Assembly (NCBI RefSeq): GCF_016862995.1
Contig: NZ_BOOA01000062.1
Coordinates: 1-48,683, forward strand
DNA from: Acrocarpospora phusangensis
GTDB lineage: Bacteria; Actinomycetota; Actinomycetes; Streptosporangiales; Streptosporangiaceae
Reading direction: 5' to 3'
Length of the DNA: 48,683 bases
In this document: in pieces, positions 41,073 to 48,683 of the stretch
How the letters are laid out: each line of letters starts with the position of its first letter
How positions within the stretch are numbered: position 1 is the stretch's first letter
Program-made: the position numbers and the translations under genes
Notes under the pieces: generated by a model
Told to the model about the DNA's origin: nothing
The model's database searches: none
Seen by the model: only the letters and a program-made list of their open reading frames with translations

Positions 41073-42293
41073 GTGGAACTCACGGTGGTCATGCCCTGCC
41101 TCAATGAGGCGGAGACCGTGGAAACGTGTGTACGCAAGGCACTGGCGTGCATGCGCGAGCACGGTATCGAGGGCGAAGTGGTGATCGCCGACAACGGCAG
41201 CACCGACGGTTCGCAGCAGCTGGCCAGGGACGCCGGCGCCCGGGTGGTGCACATCGCCGCGAAGGGTTACGGCAACGCCCTGATCGGCGGCATCCGCGCC
41301 GCTCGCGGCAAGTACGTCATCATGGGCGACGCGGACGACTCCTACGACTTCACCGGCCTGCTGCCGTTCGTGGAGGAACTGCGCGCGGGCGGCGAACTGG
41401 TGATGGGCAACCGCTTCAAGGGCGGGATCGCCCCGGGCGCGATGCCGCCGCTCCACCGCTACCTGGGCAACCCGGTGCTCTCGTTCATCGGGCGGCTGTT
41501 CTTCCCGAGCGCGATCGGCGACTTCCACTGCGGCCTGCGCGGCTTCCGCCGCGACTCCATCCTGCGGCTGGGCCTGCAGACCGGCGGCATGGAGTTCGCC
41601 TCCGAGATGGTCGTCAAGGCGACGCTGCAGGGCCTGGACGTGCGCGAGGTGCCCACCACGCTCTCGCCCGACGGCCGCTCCCGCCCGCCGCACCTGCGGT
41701 CCTGGCGGGACGGCTGGCGTCACCTGCGCTTCCTGCTGCTGTACAGCCCGCGCTGGCTGTTCTTCATCCCCGGCCTGGTGCTGATGACCCTCGGCCTGGT
41801 GGCGGGCACGGCGCTGACCTTCGGCCCGGTCTACATCGGCGAGCTGGCCTTCGACGTCGACACCCTCGTGGGCGCCTCGGCGATGGTCGTGATCGGCTTC
41901 CAGGCGGCGCTGTTCGCGCTGTTCACGAAGGTGTACGCGGCCGAGGAGGGATTCCTGCCGGAGGACCGGCGGGTGAAGCGGCTGGTCGACATCGTGACCC
42001 TGGAGAAGGGCCTGATCGCCGGCGGGCTGCTGGCGCTGGCCGGTCTGGTGGGCCTGGTGGCGTCGCTGGCGCACTGGGGCGGCCGGGGCTTCGGGGAGCT
42101 GATCCCCGCCGAGTCGCTGCGTCTGGTCGTGCCGTCCGCGACCGCGTTCATCATGAGCTTCCAGACGATCTTCGCGTCGCTGTTCATCAGCATCCTGGGC
42201 ATCCGCAGGTCCAAGGAGACCTCGATCGACATCGCCGCGTCGGCCGCGGAGGAGGCGGCGGAGGCCGTCACCCGGGAGAGCGCCCGCAGCTAA
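41073..42293 (+). CDS. GT2 glycosyltransferase with membrane tail (polyprenyl-phosphate sugar synthase-like)
   Basis: I start at the GTG at 41073 (406 residues), 7 nt after GAGGGG, since the frame from 41037 adds 12 non-conserved residues. The GT-A domain (1-230) has TVVMPCLNEAETVETCVRKAL, IADNGSTDGS, GKYVIMGDADDSYDF (the DAD metal site) and GDFHCGLRGFRRD. Four helices follow (about 230-390). This is the layout of dolichol/polyprenyl-phosphate mannose- or glucose-synthases with membrane anchors. It may supply the neighbouring GT-C enzyme or Pmt. Confidence 0.85.
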   Translation: MELTVVMPCLNEAETVETCVRKALACMREHGIEGEVVIADNGSTDGSQQLARDAGARVVHIAAKGYGNALIGGIRAARGKYVIMGDADDSYDFTGLLPFVEELRAGGELVMGNRFKGGIAPGAMPPLHRYLGNPVLSFIGRLFFPSAIGDFHCGLRGFRRDSILRLGLQTGGMEFASEMVVKATLQGLDVREVPTTLSPDGRSRPPHLRSWRDGWRHLRFLLLYSPRWLFFIPGLVLMTLGLVAGTALTFGPVYIGELAFDVDTLVGASAMVVIGFQAALFALFTKVYAAEEGFLPEDRRVKRLVDIVTLEKGLIAGGLLALAGLVGLVASLAHWGGRGFGELIPAESLRLVVPSATAFIMSFQTIFASLFISILGIRRSKETSIDIAASAAEEAAEAVTRESARS

Positions 42294-42321
42294 TCCGTTC
42301 GAGCGGGCCGCCGAGGGGCTC

Positions 42322-42327
42322 TAGTCT
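42322..42327 (+). promoter_or_regulatory. -10 box for leaderless metG transcript
   Basis: TAGTCT is followed by six bases and the metG ATG; no ribosome site is present. Confidence 0.45.
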
Positions 42328-42333
42328 GGACGC

Positions 42334-44118
42334 ATGTCTCAGCACATCTTGACCGCCGTCGCGTGGCCCTATGCCAACGGGCCACGGCACATCGGGCACG
42401 TCTCAGGATTCGGCGTGCCGTCCGACGTCTTCAGCCGCTACCAGCGGATGGCGGGCAACAAGGTGCTGATGGTCTCGGGGACCGACGAGCACGGCACCCC
42501 GATCCAGGTCCAGGCCGACAAGGAGGGGCTGACCCCCCGAGGGCTCGCCGATCGGTACAACCGGGTCATCGCGGAGGACCTGACCGCGCTCGGCCTGTCG
42601 TACGACCTGTTCACCCGGACGACGACGCGCAACCACTACGCCGTGGCCCAGGAGATCTTCCTGGGTCTGTACAACAACGGGTATGTCTTCCCGAAGACGA
42701 CCCTCGGCGCGGTCTCCCCGTCCACCGGGCGCACGCTGCCGGACCGCTACATCGAGGGCACCTGCCCCATCTGCGGATACGACGGCGCGCGCGGCGACCA
42801 GTGCGACAACTGCGGCAACCAGCTGGACCCGATCGACCTGATCAACCCGAAGTCCCGCATCAACGGCGAGACGCCCAAGTTCATCGAGACCGAGCACTTC
42901 ATGCTCGACCTCCCGGCCTTCGCCGAGGTGCTCGGCACGTACCTGCAGGGCAAGCAGGGCGAGTGGCGGCCGAACGTGCTCAAGTTCGCGCTCAACCTGC
43001 TCGGCGACCTGCAGCCGCGGGCGATCAGCCGGGACCTGGACTGGGGGGTGCCGATCCCGCTCGACGGATGGCGGGACCGGTCGGACAAGCGCCTCTACGT
43101 CTGGTTCGACGCCGTCATCGGCTACCTCAGCGCCTCCATCGAGTGGGCCCGCCGCTCCGGCGACCCCGAGGCCTGGCGCGCCTGGTGGCAGAACCCGGAC
43201 GCGCGCGGCTACTACTTCATGGGCAAGGACAACATCGTCTTCCACGCCGAGATCTGGCCGGCGCTGCTGTTCGGCTACAACGGCGAGGGCGCGCGGGGCG
43301 GCAGCCCGGGTTCGCTCGGCCGGCTGGACGTGCCGTCCGAGGTGGTCTCCAGCGAGTTCCTGACGATGGAGGGGAAGAAGTTCTCCTCCTCCAGGTCCGT
43401 GGTCATCTACGTCCGCGACTTCCTGGAGCGTTACTCGGCGGACGCGCTGCGGTACTACATCTCGGTGGCCGGTCCGGAGAACCAGGACACCGACTTCACC
43501 TGGTCGGAGTTCGTCAACCGCAACAACGGCGAGCTGGTGGCCGCGTGGGGCAACCTGGTCAACCGGTCGATCTCGATGGCCGCCAAGAACTTCGGTGAGA
43601 TCCCGGCCGCCGTCGACCTCACCGACGCCGACCGCGCCCTGCTCGCCCGGTCCCGTACGGCCTTCGGAGCCGTGGGCGCCGAACTCGCGCGGTCCCGCTT
43701 CAAGAACGCCGTCAACGAGGCGTTCGACGTGGTCCGGGACGCCAACCGCTACCTGGCCGAGCAGGAGCCCTGGAAGATCAAGGACGACCCGGCCCGGCAG
43801 GGTTCCATCCTGCACGTGGCGCTCCAGGTCGTCGACGACGCCAAGACCCTGCTGACGCCGTTCCTGCCGAGCTCCTCGAACAAGATCTTCGAGATGCTGG
43901 GCGGCTCGGGTGTCTGGTCCGGGATGCCGCGGATCGACGAGGTGGACGAGGACGGCGGGCCCAGCTACCCGATCATCACGGGTGAGTACGACGGGGCCGC
44001 CACCTGGGAGCACCGGCCCATCCAGGCCGGCACCCGGCTCGCCCCGCCGACTCCGCTGTTCACCAAGCTCGACCCCAAGATCGTCGACGAGGAGCTGGCC
44101 CGGCTCGCCGGGGAGTAG
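42334..44118 (+). CDS. metG: Methionyl-tRNA synthetase
   Basis: The 594-residue class I synthetase has the HIGH motif ([16 protein letters not shown]), a zinc knuckle with [17 protein letters not shown] (four Cys), the KMSKS-equivalent GKKFSSSR and the helical anticodon-binding domain with [19 protein letters not shown]. It charges tRNA-Met and initiator tRNA. The C-terminal tRNA-binding extension of long MetG forms is absent. tatD begins two bases after the stop, so they are co-transcribed. Confidence 0.96.
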   Translation: MSQHILTAVAWPYANGPRHIGHVSGFGVPSDVFSRYQRMAGNKVLMVSGTDEHGTPIQVQADKEGLTPRGLADRYNRVIAEDLTALGLSYDLFTRTTTRNHYAVAQEIFLGLYNNGYVFPKTTLGAVSPSTGRTLPDRYIEGTCPICGYDGARGDQCDNCGNQLDPIDLINPKSRINGETPKFIETEHFMLDLPAFAEVLGTYLQGKQGEWRPNVLKFALNLLGDLQPRAISRDLDWGVPIPLDGWRDRSDKRLYVWFDAVIGYLSASIEWARRSGDPEAWRAWWQNPDARGYYFMGKDNIVFHAEIWPALLFGYNGEGARGGSPGSLGRLDVPSEVVSSEFLTMEGKKFSSSRSVVIYVRDFLERYSADALRYYISVAGPENQDTDFTWSEFVNRNNGELVAAWGNLVNRSISMAAKNFGEIPAAVDLTDADRALLARSRTAFGAVGAELARSRFKNAVNEAFDVVRDANRYLAEQEPWKIKDDPARQGSILHVALQVVDDAKTLLTPFLPSSSNKIFEMLGGSGVWSGMPRIDEVDEDGGPSYPIITGEYDGAATWEHRPIQAGTRLAPPTPLFTKLDPKIVDEELARLAGE

Positions 44119-44120
44119 CC

Positions 44121-44978
44121 ATGTCGCGTGAGATGCCGCCGCTGCCCGAGCCGCTCGGGGCTCCGGTGTTCGATTCGCACTGCCACCTCGACATCATGGT
44201 CGGGGATCGGCAGGCGTCCTCAGGGGATCCGGTCGCGCTGACCGCGCAGGCGGCCGGGTCCTCGGTCGCCGCGATCGTGGAACAGGCCCGCTCGGTGGGC
44301 GTCACCCGCCTGGTGACCATCGGGTACGACCTGCGGTCCTCCCGGTGGAACGCCGAAGTCGCCCGGGACAACCCGGACGTGTACGCCGGGGTGGCGATCC
44401 ACCCGAACGAGGCGCACGCGGCCACCCCCGAGGTCCTCGCGGAGATCGAGGAACTGGCCCGGCAGCCGCGGGTCCGGGCGGTGGGGGAGACGGGGCTCGA
44501 CTACTACCGGGACTGGGCCTCCCACGACGACCAGCAGGCGAGTTTCCGGGCGCACATCGAGATCGCCAAGCGGACCGGGAAGGCGCTGGTGATCCACGAT
44601 CGGGACGCGCACGACGACGTGCTGGCGGTGCTCGCGCAGGAGGGCGCGCCGGAGGTCGTGGTGTTCCACAGCTATTCGGGCGACGCCGAAATGGCCAAGA
44701 AGTGCGTCGAAGCCGGATATTTCATGTCGTTTTCAGGGCCGGTGACGTACAAGAACGCAGGTTATCTGCGGGAAGCGGCTGCCGTGGCTCCGGTGGAACT
44801 GATGCTGGTCGAGACGGACGCGCCGTATTTGCCGCCGACGCCGTACCGGGGGAAGCCGAACGCGCCCTACCTGATCCCGCTGACGTTGCGGTGCCTGGCG
44901 GAGGTGAAGGGCGTGGACGCCGACGCGCTTGCGGCCGCGGTGAACCGCAACGGGGAGCGGGTTTTCGGCGCCTGGTAG
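44121..44978 (+). CDS. tatD: TatD-family deoxyribonuclease
   Basis: The 285-residue metal-dependent hydrolase has FDSHCHLD (metal site), VAIHPNEAH, VGETGLDYYRDW, FRAHIEIAKRTGKALVIHDRDA, FHSYSGDAEMAKKC and VETDAPYLPPTPYRGKPN: all TatD metal and active-site motifs. It is a 3'-5' exonuclease/endonuclease implicated in DNA repair or turnover. It sits between metG and the rpf gene, as in many actinobacteria. The 169-bp gap behind it holds no recognisable riboswitch. Confidence 0.93.
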   Translation: MSREMPPLPEPLGAPVFDSHCHLDIMVGDRQASSGDPVALTAQAAGSSVAAIVEQARSVGVTRLVTIGYDLRSSRWNAEVARDNPDVYAGVAIHPNEAHAATPEVLAEIEELARQPRVRAVGETGLDYYRDWASHDDQQASFRAHIEIAKRTGKALVIHDRDAHDDVLAVLAQEGAPEVVVFHSYSGDAEMAKKCVEAGYFMSFSGPVTYKNAGYLREAAAVAPVELMLVETDAPYLPPTPYRGKPNAPYLIPLTLRCLAEVKGVDADALAAAVNRNGERVFGAW

Positions 44979-45147
44979 AGCCAGATCGGCGAACCGGCTG
45001 CTATTGCATGGTATTTGCGGCATATTGGGGTCATTCTCCTGAGCCAACTGCGACCAATGTCACGGCGGGGATTCAGTGATGAGGTTGAGGTGGGAGTGAC
45101 GACGGCGCTAGCGTCGTGAGCCGGTCAACCTCCGGAAGGACGCGTCC

Positions 45148-46401
45148 ATGTATTCACCGACATTGGAGCAACCGTTCGGGGGCGGCAGCGGTGATTCGGC
45201 TCCCGGCGAGCCGGTCGGCCCGCCTCCCGAGCGTCCGCGTTCGGGCGAGCCTGCCCAGGAGACCAGGAGCGAGCCTGCTCAGGAGGCCAGGGCCGAGCCT
45301 GCCCAGGAGGTGAGGAGCGGCGGTCCGGCGACCGGGGACTTCGCCGCGATGCCCCAGCCCGGGGCGCGCATGTCGCGGCGGCTGAGCGCCCGGGGTGTGT
45401 CGCCGCCGCCTGATCCACCGGTCCCCTTCATGCCGCCGATCACCCCGGAGAACCTGGGGGACCGTACCCTCCCGCGGGAAGAGCCCGCGCCGAAGCCCGT
45501 GATGCCCGCGTGGCGGACCTGGGTGAGCTCGCCCTGGAGCATGTCGGTCTACGCGGCGCTCGTCGGGGTGTCGCTCGGCGCGGTCGTCGGCGGCGGCCTG
45601 GCCAACGAGGTCACCCTCGACATCGACGGCGATCTGCGGACGTTACGGAGCTTCGCCGGATCGGTGGAGGGTGTGCTCGACTCCGCCGGCGTGCGGTACA
45701 GCGCCGGGGATCACGTCAAGCCCGGCCCGGGCGAGCGCGTGGGCGACGGCACCACCATCGTCGTACGGCACGCCCGCCCGCTCACCCTGATCATGGACGG
45801 CAAACGCAGCACCCACATGATCACGGCGCTGAACGTCGGCGACGCGCTCGAAGACCTCAAACTGGACCCCGCCCGGCTGCGGCTGTCCGCCAACCGGATG
45901 CGGCAGATCCCGGTCTCCGGGTTCAAACTGAGCGTGAAGACCCAGCGCAAGGTCTACATCGTCGCGGAGAAGGTCAGGATCGCCACGATCACCACCGGGC
46001 GCACGGTCTCGCAGGTTCTCGAACAGGCCAACATCACCCTCGCGAAGGGCGACACGGTCCGGCCCTCGCTCAGCACCTTCCCCAAGGAAGGTTCGGTCAT
46101 CCGGGTGGTCCCCGCCCTCCCGCCGCGCACCATCCCGATCTCCCCCAACGTGGCCGCCCTCAACTGGGCCGGTCTCGCGGACTGCGAGTCCCACGGCAAC
46201 CCGAAGGCGTACAACCCGGGCGGTCCCTACTACGGGATGTACCAGTTCAGCCTCCCCATGTGGCGAGCGGTCGGCGGCACCAAGACGCCCATCGACTGGC
46301 CGGCCGAGGAGCAGACCTACCGCGCCCAGCTCCTCTTCCAGCGGGTGCAGGGCCGCTGGCAGGGCCAGTGGCCGCACTGCGGCGCCCGGTTGGGCGCCTG
46401 A
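45148..46401 (+). CDS. RpfB-like resuscitation-promoting factor (three DUF348, Rpf; no G5)
   Basis: The 417-residue protein starts after GGAAGGA. It has a long cytoplasmic Pro/Glu-rich N-terminus with a three-times repeated EPAQE unit, one membrane helix (about 133-152, SMSVYAALVGVSLGAVVGGG), three DUF348 domains (about 153-330) and a C-terminal Rpf transglycosylase-like domain (about 336-417): LNWAGLADCESHGN with catalytic E347, YYGMYQFSLPMWRAVGG and the partner Cys near the end. Rpf cleaves peptidoglycan and promotes outgrowth. Classical RpfB has a G5 domain before Rpf; I cannot see one here. Confidence 0.88.
   Translation: MYSPTLEQPFGGGSGDSAPGEPVGPPPERPRSGEPAQETRSEPAQEARAEPAQEVRSGGPATGDFAAMPQPGARMSRRLSARGVSPPPDPPVPFMPPITPENLGDRTLPREEPAPKPVMPAWRTWVSSPWSMSVYAALVGVSLGAVVGGGLANEVTLDIDGDLRTLRSFAGSVEGVLDSAGVRYSAGDHVKPGPGERVGDGTTIVVRHARPLTLIMDGKRSTHMITALNVGDALEDLKLDPARLRLSANRMRQIPVSGFKLSVKTQRKVYIVAEKVRIATITTGRTVSQVLEQANITLAKGDTVRPSLSTFPKEGSVIRVVPALPPRTIPISPNVAALNWAGLADCESHGNPKAYNPGGPYYGMYQFSLPMWRAVGGTKTPIDWPAEEQTYRAQLLFQRVQGRWQGQWPHCGARLGA
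45246..45317. repeat. Three 24-bp tandem repeats in the rpf gene
   Basis: Units at 45246, 45270 and 45294 encode a SEPAQEAR-type octapeptide in the cytoplasmic N-terminus of the Rpf protein. They are in frame and slightly diverged. Confidence 0.75.
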
Positions 46402-46403
46402 GG

Positions 46404-47969
46404 TCAGCCGACGGCGCGGCCCAGGTCGGCCGTGCCCTTGAGGGTGGACTTGATGAGCGTGGCCGGGCCCAGCGCGCGGGTGGCCACGGCGCCGCCGCCC
46501 TTGCGGTCGGGGATGCCGATGACCAGGCCGAGGCCGGGCGTCACGCCGTCGGGGTTGCCGTAGGCGGCCAGTGACCAGCCGAAGTGCTGGTACGGCTGCG
46601 ACTCGGCGAAGTCGAGCCCGTCGCCGCTCTCCCCGCCCCGGACCGGCGCGAACCGCACACGGCCGGACTCCGCCGCACCCTCCACCGTGGCGTACGGCTC
46701 GCCGATGGCGAGAACCGGAGTCCCGGTCGGGTTCACGAACGCCATCGACCACCCGATGGCCGCGCCCTTCACGACGGGAATCGTGGGGAACTTGAGCTCG
46801 CCCACCCCCATCCGGATGGTGCGGCTGGGTTCGAGCTCACCCGAGCCCTTCCGCTCGTACAGCTGGATGGCGCCCGTGTCGGCGATGCTGCCCTGGTCGG
46901 ACAGCGGCAGGCTCACCGCCAGGTAGGCGGCATCCCCCCACTCCCCGTACGCGAGGGACCAGCCGAACCGGTTCCCCGACTTCTCGACCACGTCCTTGGT
47001 CGCCTGGTTGAGATCCCACTTCCTGCTGGTGTACGGCCCGTCCTCCAGCACGTCGAACACCACGGCCACCATGCCCGAGTCGATCTTCCCGGAGGCGACC
47101 TGGATCCCAGTTCCGTCGTTGTTCTCGTACGGCGCGCCAACCGCCAGATCAGGCTTGCCCGGATCGCCTCCGAGGTTGCCGACCGCGAGGGACCAGCCCC
47201 ACATGTCGCCGACCTCGCCGTTGCCGATGACGCCCTCGTTCTCCTGGTTGAGGCGTTTGGCCGAGCGGACCGTGTCACCCACGTCGAACACGTGCACCGC
47301 GCCCGCGTCGGCCGGCTCGTCCGCGTGCGGCTGCCCCACGGCGATCACCGCGCCGCCGCCGCTCAGGTCAGCGGAGGCGACAGACCACCCGAAATGGGAT
47401 TCCGCCTGCTTCTCCGCCTCCAGCGGCAGCACCTCGGCGTCCCCGGACGCGGTCCCGAAGAACACGTACGCGGCCCCGGAGTCGTCGTCACCGGTGTACG
47501 GCGCTCCGACGATCACGTCCAGGCACTTGTCGTCGTTGACGTGCGCGGTCCGGACGGCCCAGCCGAAGCCCGCGCCGGGTTCCGGGTCGGGGCCGCGCAG
47601 TTCGAGGGTGCCGCCGAGGCCGGGCAGGCCGTCCTTCGACTGCTCGCTGGCGCCGCCCAGCAGGACCTGGACGACACCCGCGCCCTCGACGCCGTCCACG
47701 TCGGCGAAGGGGTCACCGGCGACCGCGTCCACGAGGCCGTCGCCGTTGAAGTCGGCGGGGCCGGCGGTCGCGGGGCAGTCCGCGCGGGCGGCGGTCTTGC
47801 CGGGTGCGACGACGGTGGTCTTGCCGGGTGCGAGGACGGTGGTGGACAGGACGGCGCGGCCGGTGACCAAGCCGGATGCGGCGGCGGGGGGCGTGGCGGA
47901 TGCGACGGCCGCGGTGGGCAGGACGATGAGGAGAGCGGCCAGCGAGGCGGCGAGTGCGGCGCGGTTCAC
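46404..47969 (-). CDS. Secreted FG-GAP repeat (integrin-alpha-like propeller) protein
   Basis: The 521-residue protein has a signal peptide (ALAASLAALLIVLPTAAVAS) and a linker with a 24-bp direct repeat (47794-47817, 47818-47841; LAPGKTTVVAPGKT). About seven FG-GAP repeats follow, with calcium-loop motifs such as DFNGDGLVDAVAGDPFADVDG, DVIVGAPYTGDD and DLAVGAPYENNDGTG, separated by WGWSLA / FGWS(L/V)A strands. It should fold as a beta-propeller on the cell surface. It is coupled to the upstream membrane-protein gene by a 4-base overlap and ends two bases from the rpf stop without a visible terminator. Confidence 0.87.
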   Translation of the reverse strand: MNRAALAASLAALLIVLPTAAVASATPPAAASGLVTGRAVLSTTVLAPGKTTVVAPGKTAARADCPATAGPADFNGDGLVDAVAGDPFADVDGVEGAGVVQVLLGGASEQSKDGLPGLGGTLELRGPDPEPGAGFGWAVRTAHVNDDKCLDVIVGAPYTGDDDSGAAYVFFGTASGDAEVLPLEAEKQAESHFGWSVASADLSGGGAVIAVGQPHADEPADAGAVHVFDVGDTVRSAKRLNQENEGVIGNGEVGDMWGWSLAVGNLGGDPGKPDLAVGAPYENNDGTGIQVASGKIDSGMVAVVFDVLEDGPYTSRKWDLNQATKDVVEKSGNRFGWSLAYGEWGDAAYLAVSLPLSDQGSIADTGAIQLYERKGSGELEPSRTIRMGVGELKFPTIPVVKGAAIGWSMAFVNPTGTPVLAIGEPYATVEGAAESGRVRFAPVRGGESGDGLDFAESQPYQHFGWSLAAYGNPDGVTPGLGLVIGIPDRKGGGAVATRALGPATLIKSTLKGTADLGRAVG

Positions 47970-48683
47970 AGCTGGGCCTCCACTTCGTCGGTGAGGGACA
48001 ACTTGGCGGGGGTACGGCCGGAGGGCAGGTCGAACACGAGCACGCCGTCCACCTTTGTGCCGGGCTTCAGAGCGGTGGGCAAGGTGGTGGATGCCTCATG
48101 GGCGGGGTATTCGTCGCCCTTGTCATCAATGAGGGTCGGCGCCGTGCCGTTGAACGCGGCCAGGTCGCCGCCGGTGTTCAGCATCGACCACCGGACCACG
48201 CAGAAACCACCCTTCGCGGCCGTCGCGCCCTCATAGGTCTTGACGTCGCAGCGTGGCTGCTGGGGGATGATCAGGGCCAGGTCGTAGCCGCCGAGCGCGA
48301 TCTGCCGTCCGACGTCCTCCCCGATTCGGGGCGGAGCGGACACGGAAGCCTTGGCCACGGGAGTGGGCTTGTCGTCGGTACCGGCGGTCAGCAGCACCAC
48401 CAGCGAGACCGCCAACGCGGCGGCGACCGCGCCTGCGCCCAGCAGCCACCGCATCAGCGAGGTCCGCTGGCGCTTTCCGCCGACAGTGTCCGAATCCTCC
48501 GAGAACGGAATCGCCCCCCGGGGATCGGTCTCCGCGGACCGCCACGCTTGCTCCATCGCCGTCAGCGAGGTCGCGGGGCCCGGGGGTGCCGGAGCGTAGG
48601 GCGGGGGATTGGACGCGGCCGGGGAGGGCGCGTTGGGCGCAGCGCCGGCGGCACCCGGGGTGGTTGAGGGGGCGTTGGGAGCC
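47966..48683 (-). CDS. Membrane-anchored extracytoplasmic protein, 5' end outside window
   Basis: The frame stays open to the window edge through a Pro/Ala-rich stretch, so the ATG at 48556 is probably internal. After the disordered N-terminus comes one membrane helix (WLLGAGAVAAALAVSLVVLL), then an outside domain of about 130 residues with two Cys and strands CDVKTYEG, FCVVRWSMLNTGGDLAAF, DDKGDEYPAH and GVLVFDLPSG, which resembles the DUF4352/telokin-like immunoglobulin fold of actinobacterial lipoproteins. The function is unknown. It is co-transcribed with the FG-GAP gene. Confidence 0.7.
   Translation of the reverse strand, partial: APNAPSTTPGAAGAAPNAPSPAASNPPPYAPAPPGPATSLTAMEQAWRSAETDPRGAIPFSEDSDTVGGKRQRTSLMRWLLGAGAVAAALAVSLVVLLTAGTDDKPTPVAKASVSAPPRIGEDVGRQIALGGYDLALIIPQQPRCDVKTYEGATAAKGGFCVVRWSMLNTGGDLAAFNGTAPTLIDDKGDEYPAHEASTTLPTALKPGTKVDGVLVFDLPSGRTPAKLSLTDEVEAQL

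Noticed and set aside
39456-42074. 872-codon minus-strand frame across two glycosyltransferase genes
   Set aside because: It crosses two well-supported genes in other frames and has no membrane helices or domains.
44979-45147. c-di-AMP (ydaO) riboswitch before the rpf gene
   Set aside because: Such riboswitches precede many actinobacterial rpf genes, but this 169-bp gap lacks the conserved core segments I would expect.

Overview
The window is high-GC DNA with actinobacterial start-codon, promoter and gene-content habits. The rsmI - metG - tatD - rpf order with a divergent protein O-mannosyltransferase, a GerW-type sporulation gene, a secreted chitinase with a DasR-like operator, and a gvp operon of the actinomycete type all point to a sporulating filamentous actinomycete. 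A Streptosporangiales member is my best guess; that placement is inference from gene content, not from a search.

Layout. 1-1.2 kb: the 3' end of an iterative type I polyketide synthase (dehydratase-like domain then acyl carrier protein), cut by the window edge and closed by a terminator. 1.3-5.2 kb: an SRPBCC relic, a secreted protein carrying only the 5'-nucleotidase C-terminal domain, a small secreted cysteine protein, a DUF6000-like protein and a GNAT acetyltransferase. 5.4-11.4 kb: a HerA-like ATPase (DUF853/YjgR type), a GT-C membrane glycosyltransferase, a decayed gene, and a large modular GH18 chitinase. 11.5-16.8 kb: a Doc-toxin relic beside a tight three-gene minus-strand operon (Vsr/DUF559-like nuclease, small winged-helix-like protein, 1073-residue two-ATPase protein) that looks like an undescribed defence module. 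17-18.3 kb: an ArsR / SRPBCC / SnoaL operon with a doubled operator. 18.4-22.4 kb: carotenoid oxygenase, membrane Ser/Thr kinase, GerW-like protein and a hypothetical gene. 22.5-27.4 kb: a gas-vesicle operon (SRPBCC gene, gvpA, F, G, O, J, L, S, K). 27.3-30.1 kb: a hydroxyproline/proline-type operon (proline racemase family plus ornithine cyclodeaminase family) and a Nudix hydrolase. 30.2-34.7 kb: a compact RiPP locus: 48-residue double-glycine precursor, ATP-grasp ligase, SurA/PpiC-related maturation protein and C39-peptidase ABC exporter. 34.7-48.7 kb: a secreted SRPBCC protein, a hypothetical protein, and the conserved housekeeping block (Pmt, RsmI, MetG, TatD, Rpf) interrupted by two extra glycosyltransferase genes, ending in an FG-GAP protein and a membrane-anchored protein that runs off the right edge.

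How the genes work together. Two units stand out. In the RiPP locus, the precursor ends its leader in Gly-Gly and has a Ser/Thr/Asp/Cys-rich 18-residue core. The ATP-grasp enzyme would crosslink the core, the PpiC-like protein would assist, and the exporter's C39 domain would cut after Gly-Gly and export the product; an attenuator-like hairpin between precursor and enzymes would keep the peptide in excess. In the 11.8-16.7 kb operon, overlapping stops and starts couple a nuclease, a small adaptor-like protein and a HerA-family motor fused to a second ATPase. No tRNA, rRNA, CRISPR array or insertion sequence was seen. At least seven genes appear to be expressed from leaderless transcripts.
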